DNA from: Pseudomonas baltica
GTDB lineage: Bacteria > Pseudomonadota > Gammaproteobacteria > Pseudomonadales > Pseudomonadaceae
Length of the DNA: 64,000 nucleotides
NCBI RefSeq assembly: GCF_031880315.1
Contig: NZ_CP134771.1
Coordinates: forward strand, 5,643,001-5,707,000
Direction: 5' to 3'
A program made the translations under genes and the position numbers. The notes beneath the pieces are model-generated. The model was not told where the DNA came from. It saw nothing but the letters and a program-made list of their open reading frames with translations, and ran no database searches. Below, in pieces: positions 44,007 through 53,400 of the stretch (the stretch's first letter is position 1; every line of letters begins with the position of its first letter).

Positions 44007-44934
44007 AGCCGAGCATTTCGCAACCATCATGACCGATGCCTTTATCGCCGCCGTGGACGCCGGCATCGACCTGGTGCCCGTGGTCAGCGATTCCACCTCG
44101 ACGGCCAAGATCAGCCCCTTCGTCAAGCGTTTCCCCGAGCGCCTGATCAACGTTGGTATCGCCGAACAGACGTTGGTGGGCGTGGCCGCCGGTCTGGCCT
44201 TGGGCGGCAAGGTGGCGGCTACCTGCAACGCCGCGCCCTTTCTGATTTCCCGCGCGAATGAACAGATCAAGGTAGACGTGTGCTACAACCAGGCCAACGT
44301 CAAGATGTTCGGCCTGAATGCCGGTGCCAGCTACGGCCCGTTGGCCAGCACCCACCACAGCATCGACGATATTTCGGTGATGCGCGGCTTTGGCAACGTG
44401 CAGATTTTTGCCCCGGCCGATCCCCTGGAATGCCGGCAAATTGCCGATTACGCGTTGCGCCATGTGGGCCCGGTGTATATCCGCCTGGATGGCAAGCCGC
44501 TGCCGTCGTTGCACAGCAGCGATTACCGATTCGTTGCGGGTCAGGTCGACGTGCTGCGCCAAGGCGCCGACGTGACGATCGTTGCCCTTGGTTCGGTGGT
44601 GCATGAGGCTGTCGACGCCGCCGGTCTGCTCGCCGACAAGGGCGTGGCCGCGCAGGTCGTCAACCTGTCCTCGATTCGGCCGCTGAACCGGGAAGCACTG
44701 CTTGAAGCGCTCACCGGCAAGGGCGGGGTGGTGACAGTAGAAGAGCACAACATCAATGGCGGCGTCGGCAGCGTGGTCGCTGAAGTGCTGGCCGAGGCCG
44801 GGCTGGGCGTGCCGCTGATTCGCTTGGGTATCGCCGACGGCGAGTACGCCGCCGCAGGGGGGCGCGAGGCCACCCGGGCCTTGCATTGCATCGATGCCGC
44901 CGGTATTGCTGCCGCCGCGTTGCGGTTGTGCTGA
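43999..44934 (+). CDS. Transketolase C-terminal subunit (split transketolase, AptB-like)
   Basis: A 311-aa protein with the pyrimidine-binding and C-terminal domains of transketolase. The catalytic Glu that activates thiamine diphosphate is in INVGIAEQTLVGVAAG near residue 55. Other marks: ASYGPLASTHHSIDDISVMR, FAPADPLECRQIADYAL and the C-terminal-domain strand VVTVEEHNINGGVGSVVAEVL. The start overlaps the N-terminal subunit by 8 bases. It ends 10 bases before the kinase. The heteromer would act on the phosphoketose made by that kinase. Confidence 0.9.
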   Translation: MSEAEHFATIMTDAFIAAVDAGIDLVPVVSDSTSTAKISPFVKRFPERLINVGIAEQTLVGVAAGLALGGKVAATCNAAPFLISRANEQIKVDVCYNQANVKMFGLNAGASYGPLASTHHSIDDISVMRGFGNVQIFAPADPLECRQIADYALRHVGPVYIRLDGKPLPSLHSSDYRFVAGQVDVLRQGADVTIVALGSVVHEAVDAAGLLADKGVAAQVVNLSSIRPLNREALLEALTGKGGVVTVEEHNINGGVGSVVAEVLAEAGLGVPLIRLGIADGEYAAAGGREATRALHCIDAAGIAAAALRLC

Positions 44935-44944
44935 GGGCCATGAA

Positions 44945-46438
44945 ATGAGCGATCGCACGCCCTTGATTCTGGCTATTGATGAAGGCACCAGCAACGCCAA
45001 GGCGGTGCTGGTCAACCTGCATGGCCAAGTGGTCGCGCGGGCCTCCAGGCCCCTGGGACTCAGCCACCCGCAGCCGGGTTTTTCCGAGCAGGACCCAGAA
45101 GAGATCTGGACCAGCACCCTGGCCAGCATCGAGGAATGCCTGGCCCAGGTGGCGTGCCCCGTCGATGCCCTGGCCATCAGCAATCAGCGTGAATCGGTAT
45201 TGGCCTGGAGCCGGCATACAGGCGCCGCCCTGGCCCCCTGCGTCAGCTGGCAATGCCGACGCTCGCTGCCCTTGTGCACCGAGTTGCATGCGCAAGGCCA
45301 CGAAGCCGGTGTGCTCGCCAAGACCGGCCTGACCCTGGACCCGATGTTTTCGGCTGGCAAAATGCGCTGGCTGCTCGACCAGTTGCCCGATGGCCATGCC
45401 CGCGCCGCCGCAGGCGAGATCTGCCTGGGCACCGTGGACAGCTGGCTGCTGTGGAAATTGAGCGGCGGCCAAGTCTTTGCCACCGACCCGTCCAACGCGG
45501 CGCGTACGCAGCTCTACAACCTGCACACCGGTGATTGGGACGACGAGTTGCTGGCGCTGTTCGGCATCCCTCGTCAGGCGCTGGCGAAAATTTTACCGAG
45601 CGCGGGTTTTTTTGCCGAGACCGTGGCGTTGGGCACGCTGCCAGCCGGGCTGGCCGTGCTGTCGATGATCGGTGACTCCCATGCCGCGCTGTATGGGCAG
45701 GGCGGTTTTGTCCCCGGGCGGGTCAAGGCCACGCTGGGCACCGGCTCGTCATTGATGACGCCCATGGCGGGGCCGCTGGCCTCAGCCCACGGCCTGTCGA
45801 CCACGCTGGCTTGGCACGATGGCAGCACGCCCACCTTTGCCTTGGAGGGCAATATCGTCCACACCGGCGCGGCCGTGCAGTGGGCGGCAAAGCTGCTAGC
45901 CAGTGACGCACCCGGCGCCGAGTCGTTGGACGCGCTGACCGAGCAGGCCGCCGCGTTACCTGACAACGGCGGTGTGTACTTTGTCCCGGCGCTGTCCGGG
46001 CTCGGTGCGCCGCATTGGCAGGCGCATGCTCGTGGAGTGATCTGCGGCCTGACCGAAGCCAGTTCGCGAGCCCATATCGTGCGCGCTTCACTGGAGTCGA
46101 TCGGCTACCAGATACGGGACGTGTTCGAGGCCATGGAACATGATATCGGCGAGCCGCTCAGGGAGATCTGGGTCGATGGCGGTGCTACGCGCAACCGCTG
46201 GCTGATGCAGTTTCTCGCTGACCTGCTGAGTCGTCCGGTCATCCGCAGCCTTTCACCGGAAGTTTCGGCGTTAGGCGCTGCGCACCTCGCGGGCAAGGCC
46301 TTGGGCCTTTGGACTGATCAGGATGCGCTGCTGGCGCTGGACCGCCCCCGCGAACGCTTCGAGCCTAACCCGCATCGGGCGTTGCAAGGGCAGTACGAAG
46401 CGTGGCAACAGGCGTTGCGGCGGGCGTTGGTGGTGTAG
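44945..46438 (+). CDS. FGGY-family carbohydrate kinase
   Basis: A 497-aa kinase of the glycerol/xylulose kinase superfamily. The ATP site starts LAIDEGTSNAKAVLVN at residue 9, with HPQPGFSEQDPEEIW near 42, ISNQRESVLAW near 78 and the C-terminal nucleotide motif EIWVDGGATRNRWLMQFLAD near 405. The sequence is nearer to glycerol kinase and apulose kinase type than to xylulokinase. It probably phosphorylates the ketose delivered by the SDR enzymes, giving the transketolase substrate. It is the third gene of the rightward operon; candidates for the substrate are apulose, erythrulose, xylulose or ribulose. Confidence 0.88.
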   Translation: MSDRTPLILAIDEGTSNAKAVLVNLHGQVVARASRPLGLSHPQPGFSEQDPEEIWTSTLASIEECLAQVACPVDALAISNQRESVLAWSRHTGAALAPCVSWQCRRSLPLCTELHAQGHEAGVLAKTGLTLDPMFSAGKMRWLLDQLPDGHARAAAGEICLGTVDSWLLWKLSGGQVFATDPSNAARTQLYNLHTGDWDDELLALFGIPRQALAKILPSAGFFAETVALGTLPAGLAVLSMIGDSHAALYGQGGFVPGRVKATLGTGSSLMTPMAGPLASAHGLSTTLAWHDGSTPTFALEGNIVHTGAAVQWAAKLLASDAPGAESLDALTEQAAALPDNGGVYFVPALSGLGAPHWQAHARGVICGLTEASSRAHIVRASLESIGYQIRDVFEAMEHDIGEPLREIWVDGGATRNRWLMQFLADLLSRPVIRSLSPEVSALGAAHLAGKALGLWTDQDALLALDRPRERFEPNPHRALQGQYEAWQQALRRALVV

Positions 46439-46585
46439 CGATTACGCGCCGCCGCCCGGAGGCGAACTGGCCGAAAGCGGTCTGTTTCAACGCCCTGGAA
46501 GCCTAAGCCGCGAGGCTGCCATTCGACCGGCAGTAGCGCCTGCGACTGGCGCCAAAGTCCAGGCCTTGGCGCCCGCCATTCCCTG

Positions 46586-48982
46586 TCACACCGCCGTCTT
46601 GTTCGGGTCATCACTGATCAGCACCATGCTTTGCGGGGTCGACAGGGCCACGCCGACATCGCGCAAGCGGCCCAGCACGGTGAACAGCAGGTCGCTACGA
46701 GTACCGCCAACGGAGCGGGGGCTGTTGACGTAGCCGCTCACGCTGATGATCAGCCCGGTGGTAGTCAGGTCCTTGAAGGAGACCGAGGGCGCTGGCGTGT
46801 CGAGCACCGCTTCATGCTCGGTAAAGGCGCTGAGCAGCAACTCGCGGATCTGCATGACATCGGTGTCGAGCGGCAGGGTCAGGGTGATGCCGACGACCCC
46901 GAGGGCGTTGCCCATGGTCACGTTGCGCACGTTCTGGGTGATGAACTGCGAGTTGGGCACGATCACCGTGGAGCGGTCCGACATCTGGATTTCGGTGGCG
47001 CGCACGTTGATCCGGCGAATGTCGCCTTCGACCCCGGCCAGGCTGACCCAGTCGCCCACCTTGACCGGCCGTTCGGTGAGCAGGATCAGCCCGGAGATGA
47101 AGTTCTGCACGATCGCCTGCAGGCCAAAGCCTATCCCGACCGACAGCGCACTGACCACCCAGGTCAGGTTGGTGAGGCTGATATGCAAGGTCGACATCAC
47201 CACGCCCGCCAGCAACACCATGCCCACGTAGCCCACCAGCGTCACCAGCGAGGCGCGCATGCCGGCGTCCAGGTTGGTTTCTGGCAGCAGGCTTTCGCCC
47301 AGCCATTCCTTGAGCACGCGCAGGCTCAGCAGGCCGGCGGCCAGCAGTACCAGGGCCAGCAGGATGTCGCCGGGCAGGATGTTGAGGTTGCCCAACGGTT
47401 TGTCGCTGAGGCCGACCTGGGTCAAGCCTTCGAGCAACTCGCCAGGGCTCGAACCCGATGGCAGGAACGCCAGCAATAGCGCGGTGGCCAGCAGCAACGT
47501 GCGCCCGATACCTGCCAGCAGCGTGCTGGCCTGGGCCTGGTGGCGCTCGGACAAGCCCAGCACCGAACCCAGTGCCAGGCCGCCCGGCAACTTCGGCGAC
47601 AGCAGGGTTTCACAGAGGTCGCCAAAGAAGGCGATCAGCAGATAGGCCGTGGCTGCCACGGCGCTCATCCACAGCAGCTTGACCGCCAGAAAGTAGGCCA
47701 GTGTCAGGTAGCCGCCCAACAGCGCCAGCAGGCTGAATCCCACCCATACGGCCGCGATGAAAGGCAGCAATCCGGTCACGCCAGCGGGACGCGCCAGCTC
47801 GTGGCGGCGGCGGGTGCGGCGATAGCGCAGCAGGCCGAAGATATACACCAGCGCGATGGCCAGCGCTGTCAGGCCGTTGACCGCCACCGTGAGCGCCAAG
47901 GTGCTGGCGATCACGCTGTTGATCCGCTCCTGAGTGCCGATGATCACCAGCGCCAGTGCCAGCACGGTGGGGAAGTAGCCCAGCGCGGCGGCGATCGGAT
48001 CAGGGATGTGCGGCAAGCGCCACGACGGGTACGCGACCATCAACAGCGCGCGGCCCAGGCCGACGATGAAGGCGCAGAAGATCACCAGCGTCTGCAATTG
48101 GCCGAGCAGGTTGACGACATCGGCGCTCAGCACCGCGTTGCTGGTAATGCCCCAGCGCAACAGGGAGGTGGCCGCGGCAATGGTGACGATGGTCGACAGG
48201 CCCACGGCCAGCGCCAGCGCGCTGCGGCGCAGGCGGCCTTCGGGCAGCCAGCGGATCATGGCCCAGATGAGCAACCGCTCGAGCAAGCGCCGGCCCGCCA
48301 CCCACAATACGAGCGCAGCAATCACCACCGTGCCGAAGAACATCCGCTTGCCGGGCGCCAGCGCCGTGGCGAACACGCCGCGGACATCGTCCATCAGCCC
48401 TTGGATGCGGCCCAGGTCGTCGTCGGTCGGGCGGATCAGGCTGGACCAGAACGCCGAGCTCAACGGGCTGGCCGAACGGGTACTGATCTGCGAGTCGAAC
48501 AGGCTGCGCCGCAGACTGACGATCTGGGTCGCCAGGTCGCGGGCTGACTGGCCGAGGGCGGTGGTCTGGGTTTGGTCCTTGACCAGCGCGGTCTGCTGCG
48601 CCGTCAAGGTTCTGCGCTGAGCGCTGAACGCTGGAGTTTCATCGGGCTGTACCGGGCCGAGGATCTTCAGCTGGTCTTGCAGGTGCTCCAGCTCCGTGGC
48701 CTGCTGGGAAGACAGATCATCGACTTGCTTCTGCACCTGCAGCGCGCCTTGGCGTAGGGTCGAGAGCAGGTCGTCATTGGCGCTGACCGTGACTTTCTGG
48801 CGAATCTGATCCAGCTGATCGCTGAGCGCGTCCAGGGTCGGTGCCTCGGCCTGGTCCGCAGAGTCGCTGACACTGGCAGCGCTGCTGGCCGCAGGCGCCG
48901 GGCTAGCAGCTTGAGCACAGACTGGCAGGGTAATGCAGAGCAACATCAGGGCGAGCAGCCCGGATGATAAACGGTTGAACAT
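46586..48982 (-). CDS. Large MscS-family mechanosensitive channel (DUF3772 type)
   Basis: A 798-aa inner-membrane protein. Signal peptide residues 1-25 (LLALMLLCITLPVCAQA|AS). A periplasmic coiled-coil DUF3772 region spans about 35-190 (LDQIRQKVTVSANDDLLSTL, then QKQVDDLSSQQATELEHLQD). About ten membrane segments follow from 215, and the MscS pore helix and beta domain lie near 575-690 (GIGFGLQAIVQNFISGLILL, VGDWVSLAGVEGDIRRINVR, VIVPNSQFITQNV). It likely opens under membrane tension to release solutes. The ATG at 48982 is chosen since AGAGAG precedes it. It is convergent with the FGGY kinase. Confidence 0.9.
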   Translation of the reverse strand: MFNRLSSGLLALMLLCITLPVCAQAASPAPAASSAASVSDSADQAEAPTLDALSDQLDQIRQKVTVSANDDLLSTLRQGALQVQKQVDDLSSQQATELEHLQDQLKILGPVQPDETPAFSAQRRTLTAQQTALVKDQTQTTALGQSARDLATQIVSLRRSLFDSQISTRSASPLSSAFWSSLIRPTDDDLGRIQGLMDDVRGVFATALAPGKRMFFGTVVIAALVLWVAGRRLLERLLIWAMIRWLPEGRLRRSALALAVGLSTIVTIAAATSLLRWGITSNAVLSADVVNLLGQLQTLVIFCAFIVGLGRALLMVAYPSWRLPHIPDPIAAALGYFPTVLALALVIIGTQERINSVIASTLALTVAVNGLTALAIALVYIFGLLRYRRTRRRHELARPAGVTGLLPFIAAVWVGFSLLALLGGYLTLAYFLAVKLLWMSAVAATAYLLIAFFGDLCETLLSPKLPGGLALGSVLGLSERHQAQASTLLAGIGRTLLLATALLLAFLPSGSSPGELLEGLTQVGLSDKPLGNLNILPGDILLALVLLAAGLLSLRVLKEWLGESLLPETNLDAGMRASLVTLVGYVGMVLLAGVVMSTLHISLTNLTWVVSALSVGIGFGLQAIVQNFISGLILLTERPVKVGDWVSLAGVEGDIRRINVRATEIQMSDRSTVIVPNSQFITQNVRNVTMGNALGVVGITLTLPLDTDVMQIRELLLSAFTEHEAVLDTPAPSVSFKDLTTTGLIISVSGYVNSPRSVGGTRSDLLFTVLGRLRDVGVALSTPQSMVLISDDPNKTAV

Positions 48983-49179
48983 GCTGATTCTCTCTTCGGC
49001 GTTGAGCGCGATGGCGGGTAAAGAGACCATCCGGTGGCACCCTGGTGCGCAAGGGTACAGCAAAGCGGATATCTCGCGCCTGCATCGCCTTTAAGTTGCC
49101 GGGTTGCGGATTGAACCGCAACTGAACTGTCGAGCCCCGGTGTGGACTGAACTTAACCACCCCTGAAGGAGCAAGCACA

Positions 49180-49428
49180 ATGAACCACGACCCTTCCAAC
49201 CATCGCGACGCCGAGCGCCTCCACCAGCGCGTGGCTGAAAAGTTGGGCATTACCGCCGATGAACTGACAACGTGGATGATCAACGAGATCGACCGGGTGA
49301 CCGAGGGCGGCAAGGAAGTCGGCCACATGGTGGTGTTCCGCGAGTCGACCCCGCCTGAAGTGCTCGACAAGGTTCAGCACAAGCAGAGCCAGTTCACGGC
49401 GATGACAGGCCCGATCGATCCGGAGTGA
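49180..49428 (+). CDS. Small conserved hypothetical protein
   Basis: An 82-aa protein with a strong AAGGAG ribosome site. It looks like two helices and a hairpin: RDAERLHQRVAEKLGITADE, then TTWMINEIDRVTEGGKEVGH and MVVFRESTPPEVLDKVQHK. No signal peptide or known domain. It is divergent from the MscS gene (197 bases) and precedes the lipoprotein operon. Confidence 0.7.
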   Translation: MNHDPSNHRDAERLHQRVAEKLGITADELTTWMINEIDRVTEGGKEVGHMVVFRESTPPEVLDKVQHKQSQFTAMTGPIDPE

Positions 49429-49631
49429 GTACTTGGCGGCTCGTCTGGTGTGACTCGCACCCTTGGCCTCGTTCGTCGTGCATGGGACGGCCGATCTGAA
49501 ACCTGAACGTAAAGTTAGTGGCGCTATGCCATCTATGCAATTACTCTGCTTCCCGCTTGCACCGTCCAAGCCGTGGCAGGGAGCCCTTGGTGTTGATTCC
49601 TGGCCGCGTTGTCCCTCTGCCAGGAATTATC

Positions 49632-50267
49632 ATGTTGTTCCGTCCTTTGGCGCTTTGCGCACTTTCTGTACTGGCCGCCACGTTGAGCGGGTGCATCACG
49701 CAACCTGCTTCGGTGGTCAGCGAGCCGTTGCAACCCAAGCCCGGTGAGCCGGTGGTCTACCTCGTGGGTGCCATTGGCCCGCTCAACGCTGCCAGTGCTA
49801 CCTGGCAAGATCAGCAACTGCTATTGCGCAAGCGCGGCTCCGAATATGGAGCGGCAGCGGTCTGGCACCGGCAGCTCGACAGGTTTACGCCCCAGGACGT
49901 CAAGGACAGCGGCAGCGCCAGTGTTTTCGTGCTGGCACTCAAGCCCGGCGATTACGAACTCTATGACGCACGGTTCTCGACACTGGAGTCTGTCTCCGGG
50001 GTAGGCACGCTGTCGCGGTCGCAGGCACCGCGTGAAAAATTCAACCTGCCGCTGCGCCTGGCAGCTGGCAAGGCGTACTACCTGGGCGAATTTCGTTCTT
50101 ACTGCGTTGCCTCGTCCGGTTGCACTTACCTGTGGCGTGACCAACGTCGCCGCGATCAAGCCATTGCCCAGCTCCAGGTCCCGGGCCTGCCGAGCCTGCA
50201 AGCCCTGCCGTTGAACCTCGACAACGCCCGACCTTACATTCTTCCGGCCGCGCGGGTAATGCCATGA
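49632..50267 (+). CDS. Lipoprotein of unknown function (first of three coupled)
   Basis: A 211-aa protein with a lipoprotein signal: CALSVLAATLSGC, so Cys19 is the lipid anchor. The mature part is beta-rich (VVYLVGAIGPLNAASATWQD, VFVLALKPGDYELYDARFS, LRLAAGKAYYLGEFRSYCV) and has a cysteine pair (YCVASSGCTY). It resembles DUF2846-type lipoproteins in the layout of a cell-surface or periplasm-facing beta sandwich, but I cannot assign a family. Its stop overlaps the next gene's start (ATGA). Confidence 0.72.
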   Translation: MLFRPLALCALSVLAATLSGCITQPASVVSEPLQPKPGEPVVYLVGAIGPLNAASATWQDQQLLLRKRGSEYGAAAVWHRQLDRFTPQDVKDSGSASVFVLALKPGDYELYDARFSTLESVSGVGTLSRSQAPREKFNLPLRLAAGKAYYLGEFRSYCVASSGCTYLWRDQRRRDQAIAQLQVPGLPSLQALPLNLDNARPYILPAARVMP

Positions 50268-50782
50268 AATACATTCTGATTGCTCTGGGATCGACCCTGT
50301 TGGCTGGCTGCGCGGTGACCAATACCTTGCCCGAGCGCCCTGCGCCCGACGGCCAGGACTACCTGGCACCTATCCACGTCATGGTCGATTCGCCCCTCGA
50401 TGCGGCCAATGTGCGCAACAGCTTGCGTGAAACCGGTGTGTTCCGAACCGTGGAAGCGGGAGCGGCGGCGCCTGGCGGCTACAGCGTGCGCGCGCGCCTT
50501 GACAGCACTCGTGACATTTCCACACCGCTGCTTTTCCTCTCCGTTGCCACCTTGTTTCTGATCCCCATACCCCAGACGTATGACACGCAAATCGACTACA
50601 CCCTGATGCACGACGATGTGGCCTTGAAGCAATACCATTACCGAAATGTCACGCGCAAATACACCTGGTTGCTGGACCAGGGTAGCGAAATGCAAGGGCA
50701 GAACCTGGACCGCATCAGCCAGGCATTCGCCGCCGATGTGCAGCGCGACCACCTGCTGCCGAGCGTGGGGTATACCCAATGA
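50264..50782 (+). CDS. Lipoprotein of unknown function (second of three coupled)
   Basis: A 172-aa protein with lipobox LLAGC (Cys16). A short fold with a hydrophobic stretch in the middle (LLFLSVATLFLIPIPQTYD) follows a GYSVRARLDS segment, then DYTLMHDDVALKQYHYRN and a C-terminal helix. The gene shares this layout with its downstream neighbour, so the two are tandem paralogues. Start overlaps the upstream stop; stop overlaps the downstream start. Confidence 0.72.
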   Translation: MKYILIALGSTLLAGCAVTNTLPERPAPDGQDYLAPIHVMVDSPLDAANVRNSLRETGVFRTVEAGAAAPGGYSVRARLDSTRDISTPLLFLSVATLFLIPIPQTYDTQIDYTLMHDDVALKQYHYRNVTRKYTWLLDQGSEMQGQNLDRISQAFAADVQRDHLLPSVGYTQ

Positions 50783-51324
50783 AGCGCCTGCTGATCGTTG
50801 CGCCCCTAGTGCTGATGTTAGGTGGCTGCGAGACCAATCTGGGCACACTCGACTACAAGGCTCAGGAACAGTACGTGCCCATGAACCTGGTGTTACCGCC
50901 TGTGTATCTTCGGATTCAGGAAGACGACCAGGCCCAACTGGTCAGCGCGCTCAAGGGCACAGGAGCGTTCTCGTTTCTGGATGGCGGCTACAACCCCAAC
51001 GGCTATAGCCTGGAAATCAGCGAAAGCCATGTGCCGGCCAACATAGCGGAGGTTTTCCTCGGGGTTTTGACGCTGTTCACGCTGCCGTTGCCGTATCACT
51101 ACCACGACGGCCTTTCAGGCGACATCCGTAAAGATGGTCACCTGCTCAAGCACTACACCTACGTCCGTGACGGGTCGAGCGTGATGGCCTGGTACGTTCC
51201 GTCAAGTGTCACAGTCAATCGGCGCGAGATGCTTGGGGATTTGCTGCGGGACATGGAGCGAGATCGGGTGGTGCCTTTCGCACCTGCGCAGGCGGCAGGT
51301 GCTAGAGGTTTTACCACTCGCTGA
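50779..51324 (+). CDS. Lipoprotein of unknown function (third of three coupled, paralogue of the second)
   Basis: A 181-aa protein with lipobox MLGGC (Cys16). The middle hydrophobic stretch FLGVLTLFTLPLPYHYHDG and the following KHYTYVRDGSSVMAWYV match positions in the previous gene (LSVATLFLIPIPQTYD and QYHYRNVTRKYTW). The C terminus is a basic/acidic helix followed by an Ala/Pro-rich tail. It is coupled to the second lipoprotein by ATGA. Function unknown; envelope location is inferred from the lipobox. Confidence 0.72.
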   Translation: MKRLLIVAPLVLMLGGCETNLGTLDYKAQEQYVPMNLVLPPVYLRIQEDDQAQLVSALKGTGAFSFLDGGYNPNGYSLEISESHVPANIAEVFLGVLTLFTLPLPYHYHDGLSGDIRKDGHLLKHYTYVRDGSSVMAWYVPSSVTVNRREMLGDLLRDMERDRVVPFAPAQAAGARGFTTR

Positions 51325-51374
51325 AGATGATCAGCACAGATCAATGCTCAGCTTGATGTCGGCGACCGAATGCT

Positions 51375-52145
51375 TCACCAGACGATGGCCTGGTCATCCC
51401 AGGCCCAGAAGCTTCCGCTATCGGACGGTCCATGTGCACTCACCAATTCGATAATCCTATCTGCCGAGAACGCCGGTTCAAAGAGCTGGCCATCTGGTAC
51501 GTTCGCTTGAAAGGGCAGCGACAAGTTCGTGTCCGTGGTGCCCGGGTGTATCGCCAGCACGGTAGACGCAGCGTTGAGGCGCTTCAATTCGATACTGGCG
51601 GTATGCAGCAGTTGGTTGAGCGCCGCTTTGCTGGCCCGGTAGCTGTACCAGCCGCCCAACCGGTTATCGCCGATAGAACCCACCCTCGCGGAGAGCGCCA
51701 CGAAGGTTGAAGGCTGTTTGCGCAGTAACGGGAGCAGGTGTTTAAGCAGTAGCACGGGGGCAAAGGTGTTGGTCGCAAAACTCGCCTGCAGGCCTGCCAG
51801 CGTCAGTTGCGCCAGGCCCTTTTCTGCTGTGGCGCCGTCCTGATGAAGGATGCCCAGCGTACTGATCACCAGGTGCAGATGTTCGCATGATTCGATAACT
51901 TCGCTGGCGAGTGCTTGCAACGATTGTTCGCTGCGTGCGTCGCAGTCGACTCGCTTCAGACGATGGCCATATTGATCAGCCAGCGTTGCCAGCGTTCCGG
52001 AGGTAGTGGCTGCGCGCGATACGGCCCATACCTGAGCGACGTCATCGCGAGCAAGCAGCGCCGCGCAGAGGGCCAAGCCGATACCTTGACTGGCCCCACA
52101 TACCATAACGTGAGCGTCGTCGTGCAGTGCGGGGAGCAGACTCAT
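51375..52145 (-). CDS. SDR-family oxidoreductase (CsgA/C-factor-like)
   Basis: About 256 aa. The cofactor loop is VCGASQGIGLALCAALLAR near residue 15. The catalytic Ser-Tyr-Lys set is LSARVGSIGDNRLGGW and YSYRASKAALN. The lineage is the CsgA/C-factor branch of SDRs, which is widespread in Pseudomonas and of unknown substrate. The start is uncertain: the ATG at 52145 or the one 7 codons upstream. It lies 61 bases below the MFS gene on the same strand. Confidence 0.82.
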   Translation of the reverse strand: MSLLPALHDDAHVMVCGASQGIGLALCAALLARDDVAQVWAVSRAATTSGTLATLADQYGHRLKRVDCDARSEQSLQALASEVIESCEHLHLVISTLGILHQDGATAEKGLAQLTLAGLQASFATNTFAPVLLLKHLLPLLRKQPSTFVALSARVGSIGDNRLGGWYSYRASKAALNQLLHTASIELKRLNAASTVLAIHPGTTDTNLSLPFQANVPDGQLFEPAFSADRIIELVSAHGPSDSGSFWAWDDQAIVW

Positions 52146-52206
52146 GGAGTACCTATACGCCAGCATGACGGGAGTGGTGATACGACAGCAGGTCAGGCCA
52201 CCAGGT

Positions 52207-53400
52207 TCAGGTGTGGGGCGCAGCGACGGGCACTGGCTGGCGCAGCGGGATCACCCCCAAAATCTGCACGGCCATCAGTGCACCAAACAGCATCAAGGCA
52301 GTGAGATTACGGTCGAAATCCAGGTAACCGGTCAGCATCGCCCCGGCGGCGCCGCAGAGCATCATCGTGCACCCCATGAGGCTGGAGGTGGTGGCGGCGC
52401 GATCCGGAAACAGCATGAGCGTTTTCGCAACGATGTTGGAATACAGCAGCCCTTGGCCGTAGTTGACCACCAGAATGCCGGACAATATCAAGGGCACATT
52501 CAACGACAGCGGCGTCACTGCCATCAGCAGGATACCGGTCGCGGAAATCGCCAGGCCTGCGACCATGCGCCGGCCGACACTGCAGGCGCGCATGAGCCAG
52601 CGATTGGTCAGTGTGCCCAGCAAATAGGCAAGGCCCGCCGCAAGCGCCGTCAGCCCGAAGAACCCTGGCCCGCGATGCAAATCTTGTTGCACCAGAAACG
52701 GGCCGACGATGTTCCAGACCAGAAACATCGCCTGGCTGCTGCCCATGGCCAGCACCGCGCATTGGAAACCCCGGTGGCCAAGAATCAGGCCGTAGCCGGC
52801 GACGGACTTTTTCATGCTGCGCCGGTGCTCGGAGGCCAGCGACTCACGCAACCGCAGGCTTGCGATCAATAGCACCCCGCTATAGGCCGCATACAGTGCG
52901 AAGTTCCAGCGCCAGCTCGCGTACTGCTCGATCAGCCCACCGATAAAGGGCGCCAGCACCGGCCCCAACCCCCATGCCAGGCTCATGTACACCACCGCGT
53001 TCATGAATCGCTCGCCCTTGACGGTGTCCACCAGCATGGCCCGCGAGGCGACCTGGCTACCGCCGATGGCAAAGCCTTGCAGCGCCCTGGCCAGCAAAAA
53101 GGTCTGGATATCGGTGGCGACCATCGCCAGCAGGCTGGCCAGCACGAACATCGCCATCCCCGGCAGCAAAGCGTTCAGGCGGCCGTGACTGTCGGCAATC
53201 AGCCCGAAAATCAGCTGACCCAGCGCGTAGGCCACCAGCGTGATGGAGATGCTGCTCTGCATGACCGAGTCGCTGACCTGCATCTGCGCGGCGATGGCCG
53301 GCATGCTGGGCGCGAACAGGTCGATGGCGATGCCCGATACGCTGTTGATCAGCGGCGCTATGACAACGACGTAGCCTGCGTAATCGCGTATGGGTTTCAT
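52207..53400 (-). CDS. MFS drug-resistance transporter, Bcr/CflA type
   Basis: A 397-aa exporter with 12 membrane segments. The family marks are IAIDLFAPSMPAIAAQMQVS at the end of TM1, LIFGLIADSHGRLN after TM2, and GFAIGGSQVASRAMLVDT after TM4. It probably exports drugs or small metabolites by proton antiport. The ATG at 53400 is chosen for its fit to the family start; 21 more codons are open. It may be co-transcribed with the SDR below. The 279 bases upstream hold no gene I can support. Confidence 0.85.
   Translation of the reverse strand: MKPIRDYAGYVVVIAPLINSVSGIAIDLFAPSMPAIAAQMQVSDSVMQSSISITLVAYALGQLIFGLIADSHGRLNALLPGMAMFVLASLLAMVATDIQTFLLARALQGFAIGGSQVASRAMLVDTVKGERFMNAVVYMSLAWGLGPVLAPFIGGLIEQYASWRWNFALYAAYSGVLLIASLRLRESLASEHRRSMKKSVAGYGLILGHRGFQCAVLAMGSSQAMFLVWNIVGPFLVQQDLHRGPGFFGLTALAAGLAYLLGTLTNRWLMRACSVGRRMVAGLAISATGILLMAVTPLSLNVPLILSGILVVNYGQGLLYSNIVAKTLMLFPDRAATTSSLMGCTMMLCGAAGAMLTGYLDFDRNLTALMLFGALMAVQILGVIPLRQPVPVAAPHT

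Noticed and set aside
44945..46438. Assignment of the kinase as xylulokinase
   Set aside because: The motifs fit the FGGY family in general and look nearer to glycerol/apulose kinase; no evidence for xylulose.
47540..48547. Long + strand frames opposite the MscS channel
   Set aside because: Gln/His-rich antisense reading of a well-defined membrane protein; no start signal.
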